A DNA stretch of 30,773 nt, from contig CAJTSO010000001.1 in NCBI GenBank assembly GCA_910579115.1, forward strand, positions 143,229 to 174,001, given 5' to 3'. This document shows, one piece after another, positions 1-7,849 of this stretch. How positions within the stretch are numbered: the stretch's first letter is position 1; each line of letters starts with the position of its first letter. The notes beneath the pieces are model-generated. The model was not told where the DNA came from, did no database searches, and worked only from the letters and a program-made list of their open reading frames with translations. Source of the DNA: an uncultured Selenomonadaceae bacterium (lineage in GTDB: Bacteria; Bacillota; Negativicutes; Selenomonadales; Selenomonadaceae). The position numbers and the translations under genes were made by a program.

Positions 1-394
1 CGCCCGCCGGTATGATTGCAGTTTCCGTCACCGCAAACATCAAACCGTCTCCGGCTGTGATACGCGTTCCCGCAGGTATCGTGACGGCAAATGTCTGGGC
101 AGCCGATAGCGTAACCAGCGCCTCCGCCTTCGCCTTTTCCGTCCCCAGCCGGGTACAGCCCACCAGTACGCCGATATGGTCGAGATAATCCCCTTCGCTG
201 TACGCAAGCAGATTCATCTTTCCCGTAAAATTGATGATTGCCCTCTGCTGCGCAATGATGCTGGCGATTGACTCCAGGAACAAGCGTATCGGGTCGCCGG
301 CCGCAAGCGTCCGCCCGGACAGTCCTTCATACACTGTTATGACGTTTGTCTTTATCGTATTGGTGTCGGTATTTACAAACTCAATATCCTTCAC
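1..394 (-). CDS. J: Baseplate J-like protein, N-terminal part (cut by window edge)
   Basis: The visible N-terminal part (about 131 residues) begins from a GTG codon at 392-394 and reads VKDIEFVNTD, then LFLESIASIIAQQRA and NLLAYSEGDYLDHIGVLVG. This matches the start of P2 gpJ/Mu gp47-type baseplate wedge proteins, including the YLDxxG segment and the later IPAGTRI step. The protein helps build the baseplate rim around the central spike. The gene overlaps the end of the gp25-like gene by 14 nt, so the two are probably translationally coupled. The C-terminal part is beyond the left edge, so full length and stop cannot be judged. The ORF is continuous through position 1. Confidence 0.85.
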   Translation of the reverse strand, partial: MKDIEFVNTDTNTIKTNVITVYEGLSGRTLAAGDPIRLFLESIASIIAQQRAIINFTGKMNLLAYSEGDYLDHIGVLVGCTRLGTEKAKAEALVTLSAAQTFAVTIPAGTRITAGDGLMFAVTETAIIPAG

Positions 395-704
395 TGCCTA
401 TCGCCACCCTCACCATCGGAACCAATTTCCCGTCCGCCCCGTCGCCGTCGAAGATAACCCGTGTCACGCGGGCGCGGGGCTCATATTTCCTCACGGCATC
501 GATGATCTCCGCCGTAAGCCTTGCCTGTGCGTAGTCCATAGGCGCATCCACAATCTGCCCGTCAATGCCAAAGCCCCGGTCAAGGGGCACGCTGTATCTC
601 GCCGTTGTAAGAATACATCGCACATTCTGCAAAATTTCCTTTAGCTCCGTATCCGGCGAAAATTCAATAGCGCCAAGTTCAGCCGTCACATCAATTGTCT
701 GCAA
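381..704 (-). CDS. W: Baseplate wedge protein, gp25/gpW family
   Basis: A 107-residue protein of the GPW/gp25 family, a lysozyme-fold baseplate wedge subunit that connects the tail hub to the sheath end. Supporting residues are the LKEILQNVRCILTTARYSVPLDRGFG segment near residues 22-47 (LDRxFG is typical) and the C-terminal EPRARVTRV strand. It overlaps the upstream gpU-like gene by 14 nt and the downstream J gene by 14 nt. In P2-like phages W and J are adjacent in this order, which supports both calls. Length is normal for the family. Confidence 0.88.
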   Translation of the reverse strand: MQTIDVTAELGAIEFSPDTELKEILQNVRCILTTARYSVPLDRGFGIDGQIVDAPMDYAQARLTAEIIDAVRKYEPRARVTRVIFDGDGADGKLVPMVRVAIGSEGY

Positions 705-1110
705 GGTTCGTCACCACCTCTGCGTATTCGCGAATGGAGAGCTTCACGTCTGAGCTGATGATATTACCCATTCGGTCATAATAGTTTGCGTCTTCGTCCA
801 CGGACTCGATCAACCATTTGTTCCGCGTTACGGGAGCTCCGCCCATGACAAATATCACCGCCTCGCCGCGCTCCGCCATTCCTCGCAGCTTCTCCGCTTC
901 TTCCTTCGGATTCACGCCGCGAAACGCTGACAGCTTTATGCTGAAGCTAATGCTGTCACAGCCTGGCCCAATCCATTCCGAAAGCGGTTTCTGCCCGATA
1001 ATGTCATGGGAACCGATGCGCGCCGACGTCCTGCGGCTGTATTCGCTGATCGTCCTTACAAAGGCATCGGACACCCGGAACACCACCGGGCCAAGGCTTC
1101 CAACATTCAT
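691..1110 (-). CDS. U: Phage tail protein, P2 gpU-like
   Basis: A 139-residue protein resembling P2 gpU (tail tip/completion): the RIGSHDIIGQKPL segment, a SISFSIKLSAF strand, a LRGMAERGEA helix and a C-terminal SSDVKLSIREY strand follow the P2 pattern RIGKRD...LMAEEG...DFTLSL. gpU is needed to finish the tail in P2. A GGAGG site lies 7 nt before the ATG. In P2 itself U sits next to the tape measure gene, whereas here it follows the PAAR gene, an order I associate with Firmicutes myophages. The family call rests on pattern similarity only. Confidence 0.72.
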   Translation of the reverse strand: MNVGSLGPVVFRVSDAFVRTISEYSRRTSARIGSHDIIGQKPLSEWIGPGCDSISFSIKLSAFRGVNPKEEAEKLRGMAERGEAVIFVMGGAPVTRNKWLIESVDEDANYYDRMGNIISSDVKLSIREYAEVVTNLADN

Positions 1111-1113
1111 ACG

Positions 1114-1404
1114 CTACCCTCCTACAAATACATTCGGGCTGCCGGCGGCTACCGAGCCGCCGCAGGAAACGGGATCGCCAATGCGGCCCGCCGCCCGCCC
1201 ATTGATAAAAACCGTCCCGCTGCCGCTGGCGATAACGCCGCTGTGAGGAGCGTGGACCGGACAGCCGTGAGTCGTATAGGCATCCCCAACCCGGCCAGCC
1301 GGGCTCCCATTGATATACACATTCGGGCTCCCCTCGGCAAGGGGACGGGGCGGACAGGCGTCATGGCCGGTGTCGTTGTCCCCAATACGCGTCTGCGCTG
1401 GCAT
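1114..1404 (-). CDS. PAAR-repeat spike tip protein
   Basis: A small protein (96 aa from MPAQTRIGD) made of PAAR-type repeats: GSPNVYINGSPAGRVGD, then GTVFINGRAAGRIGD, then a terminal GSPNVFVGG. Such proteins fold as a sharp metal-bound cone that caps the gpV/VgrG-like spike and helps pierce the envelope. Candidate metal ligands are H and C residues in DTGHDAC, THGCPVH and SCGG. I prefer the internal ATG at 1402-1404 because GGAGG stands just upstream; a longer reading up to 1476 would overlap gpV and lacks that support. It lies between V and U. Confidence 0.88.
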   Translation of the reverse strand: MPAQTRIGDNDTGHDACPPRPLAEGSPNVYINGSPAGRVGDAYTTHGCPVHAPHSGVIASGSGTVFINGRAAGRIGDPVSCGGSVAAGSPNVFVGG

Positions 1405-1427
1405 AAGACCGCCTCCATTCAAGATTA

Positions 1428-1793
1428 TCAGTTCAAATAAATATTGGCTCCCTTGATTCGCACATTCCCGGTACATTCAAGCTCAAAGTCGCCGTTATGT
1501 TTAATGATTCGCTTTGTTTGCCCGGCTCCGGCCGGAGGCTTATCCACCTTGCTGAAAAACGTCCCGAGGCAGTAGCCGGTATTCCTGCCGTTGGGCAGGA
1601 ATAGGCACACGACCTGCTCGCCCACGTCCGGCATCCAGTAATCCTTGTCCAGCTTCGAGCCCTGGCACAGGACGTGAAGATCGTCGGATACCAGCCCGGC
1701 CTCGTCGGGAAATGTCACCCTTACCGTCATGGCCGCCGGATTCGTAGATGATACCTTGCCGACGCGGACAATCTTTGCAAAGTTAATATCCAT
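1428..1793 (-). CDS. V: Baseplate assembly protein V (spike, OB-fold)
   Basis: A 121-residue gpV-like protein. The N-terminal half looks like the OB domain of the baseplate spike (VRVGKVSSTNPAAMTVRVTF, then WMPDVGEQVVCLFLPNG and a GYCLGTFFS strand). The C-terminal GDFELECTGNVRIKGANIYLN segment is the start of the trimeric beta-helix needle. It is shorter than P2 gpV (about 211 aa), so the needle is brief and presumably completed by the PAAR tip encoded next. It overlaps the end of gene D by 11 nt. Confidence 0.87.
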   Translation of the reverse strand: MDINFAKIVRVGKVSSTNPAAMTVRVTFPDEAGLVSDDLHVLCQGSKLDKDYWMPDVGEQVVCLFLPNGRNTGYCLGTFFSKVDKPPAGAGQTKRIIKHNGDFELECTGNVRIKGANIYLN

Positions 1794-2799
1794 TCAGGCA
1801 CCTCCTCAGATCAACGCTCATGTTGTACCCGGCGCCGATGTCGTGGGAGCCTTTTGTGATGATGTACTTGCCGTCGAAGGAGTGGAAGCCTGCCAGCATT
1901 ACCGTATTGCCCGCCAGCAGGTCAAAATCTCCCATGAGGTGCAGGCTGACCGTTACCTCATTGCAATTCATCTCCCGGAGCTTTTTCCTGGCAAGCTTCT
2001 CCGCCGCTTCAACGGATTCCACTTCTTCGTTGACCTCCAGCATCTTTCCCTTTTTCTCTTCATCCGGCACGAAGGTATACTCGATGATTTCGTCGTCATC
2101 TGATTTCTGGTATTTCACATGGCAGCCACGGTAAATTTCCCTTGTGGAGGCTCGCAGGCTGAAGGCCGCCAAAGCCGATTTCCTGATGGTCCTGACCGGA
2201 GCCGCTTCCTCATAATCATGCTCGTCAAAGACAATGAGCTTGCGATCCGATACCTTGAGGGCCAGCCCGTAGTCTTTCAACAGCTTTGCGAGGAAGGACA
2301 AATCCGACTGCTGCGACTGCTCCACCCGGTCAATGGAGGGATCATCCCCATCATAAAAGAGCTCCATTTGAGCGCCGCCGGCAATATCCTGCAAAATCGT
2401 CCCCAATGTCGTATTTTCCCAGCGGCGGCTCTTGTCCGTTCCGCGAAGCTCGGTATTATCCGGCACGGACACCGCCTTGATTTTCACCTCGCTGGGAGGC
2501 TTGGAGATTTCCACCTCGTCGATTTCAAAAAGCCCCAAAGGCAGTTCTTTTTCTCCTTCGGCCAGGGACCGCCAATTGAGCGTCATGATAGAGACCTTAA
2601 GGGTGTCGCCCCGTTCCGGCAGCCAATCCCCCTGCCAAAGCTCCGCCCTGTCTTCCAGGGTGATATCGATGTCGTCGGCCTCCCCGTCCATCACATCGTT
2701 GAAGCTGAAGGATTTCAGGTGCGGCGTAATGTCGCTGGAGATGTCCTTCGTGTTGTAGATAATTTTGAGCCAGGCCCGGCGGGCCTTTGATTCGTTCAT
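1783..2799 (-). CDS. D: Phage late control D / tail hub protein
   Basis: A 338-residue gpD-family hub protein (structural relative of T4 gp27 and the N-terminal part of VgrG). It sits between tube and spike in the baseplate hub. Family marks include the N-terminal ITPHLKSFSFNDVMDGEADDI, a central QSDLSFLAKLLKDYGLALK segment (residues about 164-182), and the C-terminal ELDL-like hub strands ending GYNMSVDLRRCLNGY. Length is typical. It starts 4 nt after the stop of gene X and overlaps V, so X-D-V appear to be one coupled block. Confidence 0.9.
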   Translation of the reverse strand: MNESKARRAWLKIIYNTKDISSDITPHLKSFSFNDVMDGEADDIDITLEDRAELWQGDWLPERGDTLKVSIMTLNWRSLAEGEKELPLGLFEIDEVEISKPPSEVKIKAVSVPDNTELRGTDKSRRWENTTLGTILQDIAGGAQMELFYDGDDPSIDRVEQSQQSDLSFLAKLLKDYGLALKVSDRKLIVFDEHDYEEAAPVRTIRKSALAAFSLRASTREIYRGCHVKYQKSDDDEIIEYTFVPDEEKKGKMLEVNEEVESVEAAEKLARKKLREMNCNEVTVSLHLMGDFDLLAGNTVMLAGFHSFDGKYIITKGSHDIGAGYNMSVDLRRCLNGY

Positions 2800-2803
2800 A
2801 GCG

Positions 2804-3004
2804 TCATCTCTTCCAGGGCGGCAGGGACTCCGGCAGGGGCGTTGAAACGTCCGGGATCGTCAATTTTATCCCCGCCGAAAATACCACCGTATGAATATGC
2901 GACCTGTTGGCTTCCAGCAAAAGGGCCGTATACCTTTCTGAACCAAGCTGGCGATAGGCGATCAGATCCCAGGTATCCCCCTGGGTGGTCGTATATGACT
3001 TCAT
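2804..3004 (-). CDS. X: Tail protein X, LysM-like
   Basis: A 66-residue gpX-like protein with a LysM-type fold: TTTQGDTWDLIAYRQLGS at the N-terminus and the IKLTIPDV strand typical of LysM repeats. P2 gpX is a short tail protein linked to the hub. Its ATG overlaps the stop codon of the tape measure gene as ATGA (3001-3004), a sign of coupled translation. Confidence 0.88.
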   Translation of the reverse strand: MKSYTTTQGDTWDLIAYRQLGSERYTALLLEANRSHIHTVVFSAGIKLTIPDVSTPLPESLPPWKR

Positions 3005-5076
3005 GCGTAGCTCACCCGCGCTTTCTGGTTGGCAATATTATCAAGGGCCCGGCGGACAGCGGCCTCTACCTGGGAGCCGATATTTTGAGCCGTTCCCGTA
3101 TCCGCCGGGCCGTTTACCGTAATACTGATGGGAATGCTGTAGGAATTGCCGCCTAAAGGACTGCCCATGATTTCATTTGTCCGGGCCAGCAGTCCGATAT
3201 TGCGGGCCGTGGGGGTGTGGGGGATGGCGGATTCGCCGCTTTCCTCCGCAAAGGTGGTAAGGAACGCACCCCGGCCGTAAATACCGCCGGCGGCGTTGCT
3301 TTCTGGCTTACTGGAATTGAACACCGCGCTGACAGTCGTGCTGATCGGCTGGCTTAATATGTTGGATAACCATTCCCATTTGCCGCTGAGCCAATCGAAC
3401 ACCCCGGAAAATGAGTTCCGTATATTTTCGCAGAATGTTGATATAGTCTCCCAGGCGGAATTAACTCCATCAGTTACAACGGCTTTAATATATTCCCATT
3501 CGTTGGAAAGAACAGCGCATATTTCGCCCCAAACTGCCGCCACCGTATTTTTCAGGTATTCCCATTCGTTGGAAATCCAGGCGACAATCTTGTTCCAATT
3601 TTTGTAGAGATACCAACCGGCACCCACCAAGGCAGCTATGCTAATGATCAGCCAAGTTATAGGGCTTGCCGCCATTACAAGCGAGAATGTCGCTATAAGA
3701 ACATTTAATACTTTCCAAACTGCAAGAAAGTTGCTCAGAGCTGCCGCTGCTATCCCCAATGATTCAATTAAATCCTGATGGTTTGCAACAAATTCGGCAA
3801 CTTTCCCAGTTCCCTCCGCCATATACTCAAATACTTTTTTGACTAACGGAAGGAATATCTTACCCAGCGAATTTCCGGCCACATCTAAAGCGCTTGTATA
3901 TTTCGTCCAGGCCCCCGCCGCATTATCCATCATCTTTTCCGCCATTTTATCGGTGGCCCCGGCGGCGTTGTCGATAGAACCAGCCAATTTCGCCATATCT
4001 TTGTCGGAAGTCTTCATCAAGGCCAGAAACCCGCTCATAGCTTCCCGACCGACAATATTTTCCGCTTTGTTCTTCTTCTCGGAGTCTGTCAGCCCCTTGA
4101 ATGCCTCTCTTGTCTCAAGCAAAACTTCCCTGAAGGGCCGCATAGAGCCATCAGCGTTTGTAACCTCAATTCCCAACTCCTCTGTGATGTTCTCTATTTG
4201 AGAAAATGTGGAACGGAGAGCAGTACCGGCTTTCTCCCCCTTGATACTCATATTGGCCATCATTCCGATAGCCAGGGAAACATCTTCAACGCTATACTTC
4301 AGGGCACCGGCCACCGGAGCCACATATTGGAAGGTATTGCCCATAAAGCCAACAGTCGTATTCGCATTAGAAGCGGTTCTGGCCAGCACATCGGAGAAGC
4401 GGGCGGCGTCCTCTGCCTGGAGGCCGAAAGCGGTCATGGCATCGGTGACTATATCGGACACCTGCGCCAAATCCTCACCAGAGGCCATAGCCAGCTTCAT
4501 AACTGGCTCAATACCCGCCATCATTTGCTCGGTTTTCCAACCAGCCATCGCCATATACTCAAAGGCTTTTCCGGCCTCAACGGTAGTGAAGGGCAGTTTT
4601 GCCCCCATCTCTTCCGCTTTCTGGGTCAGCTGCGCAAGGCCCTCGCTTTGGGCCCCGGAAATAGCGGCCACTCGGCTCATTTGCTGCTGAAAGTCCATAG
4701 CGCCGGAAATAGCGCTTCGCAACGGCGCGGTGATTGTCATAATTCCCCCAACAAGGCCCGCCGCCTCTCCCCCCTGAGTGATGAAATTCTGTTTTGCGTT
4801 TGCAAAGGCTTCCGCTCTGTCTCTTTTGCCTTGAATCTTTGCTCTTTTTCTGATAATCTCATTCATCTGCCTGTTCAGTTCAATAGCCTTAGCCAGATTT
4901 GCATTATACTCAGCAGGCGGACCCGAATAATCAATCTTACGGAGATTTGTTTTCAGGTTTCTGATGTTTTTGGAAAATTCTACTGTTTTCTTATTCAGTG
5001 CAGATAAGCTGTTACCGGCTGAACCGTCAATCTGCCCCTTTATCTGAAAAAGAATCTGCATGATTCTATTTGCCAA
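3001..5076 (-). CDS. T: Tail tape measure protein, TP901 core family
   Basis: A 691-residue tape measure protein that sets tail length. Residues about 125-440 carry the TP901-type core (FQQQMSRVAAISGAQ, KLPFTTVEAGKAFEYMAMAG, and GEKAGTALRSTFSQIENI). A hydrophobic segment around 443-490 (ISIAALVGAGWYLYKNW at its end) could insert in the host membrane during DNA entry. The C-terminal part contains near-repeats of SNEWEYLK/SNEWEYIK. The start at 5074-5076 is TTG with an AAGGAGG site about 9 nt upstream; an internal ATG is at codon 5. The plus-strand moron promoter overlaps the start region, so the two transcripts collide here. Confidence 0.92.
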   Translation of the reverse strand: MANRIMQILFQIKGQIDGSAGNSLSALNKKTVEFSKNIRNLKTNLRKIDYSGPPAEYNANLAKAIELNRQMNEIIRKRAKIQGKRDRAEAFANAKQNFITQGGEAAGLVGGIMTITAPLRSAISGAMDFQQQMSRVAAISGAQSEGLAQLTQKAEEMGAKLPFTTVEAGKAFEYMAMAGWKTEQMMAGIEPVMKLAMASGEDLAQVSDIVTDAMTAFGLQAEDAARFSDVLARTASNANTTVGFMGNTFQYVAPVAGALKYSVEDVSLAIGMMANMSIKGEKAGTALRSTFSQIENITEELGIEVTNADGSMRPFREVLLETREAFKGLTDSEKKNKAENIVGREAMSGFLALMKTSDKDMAKLAGSIDNAAGATDKMAEKMMDNAAGAWTKYTSALDVAGNSLGKIFLPLVKKVFEYMAEGTGKVAEFVANHQDLIESLGIAAAALSNFLAVWKVLNVLIATFSLVMAASPITWLIISIAALVGAGWYLYKNWNKIVAWISNEWEYLKNTVAAVWGEICAVLSNEWEYIKAVVTDGVNSAWETISTFCENIRNSFSGVFDWLSGKWEWLSNILSQPISTTVSAVFNSSKPESNAAGGIYGRGAFLTTFAEESGESAIPHTPTARNIGLLARTNEIMGSPLGGNSYSIPISITVNGPADTGTAQNIGSQVEAAVRRALDNIANQKARVSYA

Positions 5077-5077
5077 C

Positions 5078-5106
5078 TTGAATTTCCTCCTTCCTGTATG
5101 TATAAT
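5078..5106 (+). promoter_or_regulatory. Sigma-A-type promoter of the plus-strand moron
   Basis: TTGAAT at 5078-5083 and a perfect TATAAT at 5101-5106 are 17 nt apart and point away from the tail operon. The -35 box overlaps the ribosome site and start of the tape measure gene on the other strand. The next plus-strand gene starts about 50 nt downstream. Confidence 0.75.
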
Positions 5107-5157
5107 GCTTATACAAAAAGTGATGTTTCGCGATTGTAACGAAAGCGGTGATGTTTT

Positions 5158-5349
5158 ATGTGGGGTACAGTTGATTTGTTAGTTCTTCTGTTTGGTATAA
5201 TTCTGTGGGGCCTTATTTCTATTGGGGCAATCTTTTTACTCACCCTCAAAATCATAGAACAGGTCACTAGAGGGCATTATAAGTTTTTCAACCTTGCTCC
5301 TAATGAGCCTTTTTATTCAGAAAGGTCTCGTACAGTACACTTTTTCTAA
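5158..5349 (+). CDS. Small membrane protein (moron)
   Basis: A 63-residue protein of no recognised family, read against the tail operon. Residues about 6-32 are strongly hydrophobic (VLLFGIILWGLISIGAIFLL), giving one transmembrane helix; the remainder is short and polar and ends SRTVHFF. A weak ribosome site (AAGCGGTGATG) precedes the ATG. The gene has its own near-consensus promoter and its own intrinsic terminator, the classic layout of a moron expressed from the prophage. By analogy it might alter the host envelope or block superinfection, but the sequence does not show this. Confidence 0.6.
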   Translation: MWGTVDLLVLLFGIILWGLISIGAIFLLTLKIIEQVTRGHYKFFNLAPNEPFYSERSRTVHFF

Positions 5350-5356
5350 ACTTTTC

Positions 5357-5380
5357 CCCGGCGTTGCGCCGGGAACTTTT
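5357..5380 (+). terminator. Intrinsic terminator after the moron
   Basis: CCCGGCG at 5357-5363 pairs with CGCCGGG at 5367-5373 across a TTG loop, followed by AAC and a run of seven T. It lies 8 nt after the moron stop codon and directly abuts the end (5381) of the frameshifted tail chaperone reading on the other strand. Confidence 0.8.
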
Positions 5381-5796
5381 TTATTTCCGATTGATTTGCC
5401 GTTCTTCTTCCCGACTGACTTCGCGCATGAGATCCACCCAAGCAATCAAATCTCCTATAGGCTCATCCATGAAGAACTCCATCGGCGTCTTTGAAAACCT
5501 CGAACACTGGAGCACCACATGGCGGATCACCCCTGCTTCTGCTCCGTATTGACTAAAAAATTCTGCACCACAGCTACTACCGCCGTAAAGTCCGGCCCGG
5601 AAAGGTTCAAAATATCGTCAATACTTTTTCCCGCCGCTTCTGCGGCAACATACGCCTGAAATGTCATGGAAAGCACAGGCAACGTCATTGTCGGATCTTT
5701 CTTCTTTGCCGCCTTCTCGCAATTTATCATCACCCGCCCAGTGATTCGGTCAAAATCCAATTTAATTTCGCCCTTAGCGGTGTCTACTGTTTCCAT
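5381..5796 (-). CDS. Tail assembly chaperone, -1 frameshift product
   Basis: The long form of the tail assembly chaperone, about 138 residues. Translation begins as for the short form, slips back one base at T TTT TTA (5560-5554) and continues in the new frame as SQYGAEAGVIRHVVLQCS to a stop at 5381-5383. The extension contains TPMEFFMDEPIGDLIAWV and a charged end. Tail chaperones of lambda (G/GT), P2 (E/E') and many others use this trick to make two proteins in a fixed ratio that coat the tape measure protein. The position between tube and tape measure genes fits. Slippage efficiency cannot be judged from sequence. Confidence 0.82.
5527..5796 (-). CDS. Tail assembly chaperone, short form
   Basis: An 89-residue acidic/helical protein (METVDTAKGEIKLDFD start, YVAAEAAGKSIDDILNL in the middle). 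It is the unshifted product of the chaperone gene, equivalent to P2 gpE or lambda gpG by position directly downstream of the tube gene and upstream of the tape measure gene. It ends at TGA 5527-5529, nine codons after the slippery heptamer. No sequence family is obvious beyond the positional and frameshift evidence. Confidence 0.8.
   Translation of the reverse strand: METVDTAKGEIKLDFDRITGRVMINCEKAAKKKDPTMTLPVLSMTFQAYVAAEAAGKSIDDILNLSGPDFTAVVAVVQNFLVNTEQKQG
5554..5560 (-). promoter_or_regulatory. Programmed -1 frameshift site (T TTT TTA)
   Basis: On the minus strand the heptamer TTTTTTA sits in the zero frame as T TTT TTA, the same slippery sequence type used in several viral -1 frameshifts. 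The -1 frame is open for 57 further codons, whereas the zero frame stops after nine. Confidence 0.82.
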
Positions 5797-5823
5797 TTTT
5801 TATTCTCCTTTATGCCTGATATC

Positions 5824-5851
5824 AAAGCGTCCCCGACACCGGGGACGCTTT
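5824..5851. terminator. Hairpin after the tube gene
   Basis: A 12-bp stem (AAAGCGTCCCCG with its complement) with a short loop lies between the tube stop and the chaperone start. It has only three T on the minus strand, so it is more likely an attenuating or mRNA-stabilising hairpin below the very highly expressed tube/sheath genes than a full stop. Confidence 0.6.
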
Positions 5852-5862
5852 TCCTTTTTCCC

Positions 5863-6381
5863 TTACGCCAGTCCCAGCGCCGCTCTTACCTGCGCCAGAA
5901 AATCTGTGCCGCCCACGTTGAAGATGTAGTTCAACGGGTCGATCTCCAGCACCGTCTTACCGTCCAGCTTCAGCTTCAGATACACCACGGAGAACTCGTT
6001 GTTGGCGTCCATGGTGGCATTGTTCTCCAGCTTGCCGAGGCTGACTTTCTTCGGGGTGACCCGCATTGTCACCGCCGCCTGTTTCGTCACGTATTCGCCC
6101 GATCCGGCGTCATACTGCTCGATAGCGCCCAGGCACTCCAGCTGGTGAGTCTTCGGCTGGCTGAGCACCACCAGATCATCATTCAATGTGCGCCAATTGA
6201 AGGTGGAGCTCATGGCCGAGATGTTCCCCGGATTTACCAGATCCACCTCGCCGCCGACGCCGGAGCCTTTCAGGCTCTCGGTCATGTATTCCACATCCGG
6301 CAGGGTGATGTCGGCGATGCCCATCTTGCGCACGCCGTCCTTAAAGACGGTAAAGCCTATCAGTCTGTCCCTATGCTGCAT
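5863..6381 (-). CDS. FII: Major tail tube protein, P2 FII-like
   Basis: A 172-residue tube protein that polymerises as the inner tail tube. It shows the FII pattern: LIGFTVFKDGVRKMGIADI at the N-terminus, LPDVEYMTESLKGSGVGGEVD, and a C-terminal LEIDPLNYIFNVGG segment. It lies directly after the sheath gene (13-nt gap), as in P2 (FI-FII), and is followed by a hairpin and the chaperone gene. Length equals P2 FII (172 aa). Confidence 0.92.
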   Translation of the reverse strand: MQHRDRLIGFTVFKDGVRKMGIADITLPDVEYMTESLKGSGVGGEVDLVNPGNISAMSSTFNWRTLNDDLVVLSQPKTHQLECLGAIEQYDAGSGEYVTKQAAVTMRVTPKKVSLGKLENNATMDANNEFSVVYLKLKLDGKTVLEIDPLNYIFNVGGTDFLAQVRAALGLA

Positions 6382-6394
6382 TCTCTTTCACCTC

Positions 6395-7849
6395 TCATTC
6401 AAACAGCGTGCTGAGGTAATCCGGATCGTATTCCTGAATGAACTCGATGTCCCGGGCCGGAGAGGGCGGAGTAAAGAACACATGGAACCGGAGGATACCG
6501 TCCATCAAATCCGTTATTGGGTTTTCATCCTCCCGGAACTCTACCCGGCCCCCAAGGATAAAGCCGCGGGCCGTCAGGCCGTTCAGCCACACATTGGCGC
6601 TGTCCACAATCGTGGCGATCAGCCGTTTGTTGGCCGGGTTGTCCACCTTCTGCCAGAATGATGTAACCAGGGTATTGTTTACCCAGTTGAACATCCGGCG
6701 AATGGGAACAAAAGCGTCCTTGGGGTCGGTTACAGAGGGGTAAACCGTGGTGCGGTTGCCCCAGGCTTTCCAGCCGCCAATGAAGTTCAGCGCCGTAATG
6801 ACGCCCTGTCCGTTCAAATAGGCCGCATTGGATGTATCCAGAAAGATCTCTTTCTCCGCTCCGTCTATACCGGATACGGCTCCGTCCGCCTGTAAGCTCT
6901 GATTGGAGGGGGACCAGTAGGGCACGTCGTCATGAGCGGCGTCCGTCTTGCAGATAACCCCGGCCAGCTGAGTAGAGAAATGATACTTCACCCCGCCCAG
7001 GGTCAGCTTCGGCCAGCAGAGCAGCTGTCCCTTGTAAACGAAATTATTCGCATTCTTCCACTGGGAAACATCGCTGTACTTCGTGACAGTGTCTGTATCG
7101 ACGTCACAAATACAGATGGCCTCGAAATGGCCGCTGATATTTTCGCATTTGGCTTTCATGACCGCCGCCACAGCGGAAAGGTGAGACCAGCCCGGCGCAA
7201 GGATTATCCCGGGGACAAGGCCGAAGCGCGGGAAAACCTGATGCACAAGCTCCAGGCCTTCATACTCTCCCGTAACGACGTTGACGCCGCCGATAATATC
7301 GTCCCCGTCCACCGCCGCCGGGTTTACCCTGTCATAGGACAGGATGCAGGCCGTCTCCGACGCCAGCTCGCCGCCGGAAAGGGCTGTAATGACCAGCTTG
7401 CCTTCGTCATTGTAGGCCGCCGTATAGTCGGTATCGAGGACCAGCGGCTGTCCTGCCGCCGCTTTCTTTACGACCAGCGTCGAAAGTATCACCGGATCGC
7501 TGATTGTGGCCACGCCCTCCGCCAGCGTTGTTTCTTCATCGGCAACCGCTGTCCTGTGCGCCGCCGCGTCCAGCACGTTCACGAATACAACCGGAGCCAT
7601 GTTGAACAGGGCAAAATGGGATTTCATAAACTCGCAGAGGGTATAGCTCCTCCAGTCGTCAGAATAACCCAGCGCCGCCACCGCCTCAGCGTAGGTGTAG
7701 CAGAGCACGGGAACATTGGCTTTTACCGGGTCTGTGGCCAGATGTACCGGAGCCGTGCCGAACACCACCGGAAGCCCCGCGGAAACATTCGTCATGGGCA
7801 CGAGCGACGTGGGCACCTCGCTGCCATAGACTCCATGCTTGTACGCCAT
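6395..7849 (-). CDS. FI: Tail sheath protein, P2 FI-like
   Basis: A 484-residue contractile sheath subunit. The N-terminus has KHGVYGSEVPTSLVPMTNVS and a PVVFGTAPVH strand. The C-terminal core contains the conserved polymerising region (WKAWGNRTTVYPS, then VPIRRMFNWVNNTL, ANVWLNGLTARGFILGG, and FHVFFTPPSPARDIEFIQEYD). These are hallmarks of phage sheath C-terminal domains, where donor strands interlock subunits. It abuts the preceding small gene with no gap. Confidence 0.93.
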   Translation of the reverse strand: MAYKHGVYGSEVPTSLVPMTNVSAGLPVVFGTAPVHLATDPVKANVPVLCYTYAEAVAALGYSDDWRSYTLCEFMKSHFALFNMAPVVFVNVLDAAAHRTAVADEETTLAEGVATISDPVILSTLVVKKAAAGQPLVLDTDYTAAYNDEGKLVITALSGGELASETACILSYDRVNPAAVDGDDIIGGVNVVTGEYEGLELVHQVFPRFGLVPGIILAPGWSHLSAVAAVMKAKCENISGHFEAICICDVDTDTVTKYSDVSQWKNANNFVYKGQLLCWPKLTLGGVKYHFSTQLAGVICKTDAAHDDVPYWSPSNQSLQADGAVSGIDGAEKEIFLDTSNAAYLNGQGVITALNFIGGWKAWGNRTTVYPSVTDPKDAFVPIRRMFNWVNNTLVTSFWQKVDNPANKRLIATIVDSANVWLNGLTARGFILGGRVEFREDENPITDLMDGILRFHVFFTPPSPARDIEFIQEYDPDYLSTLFE

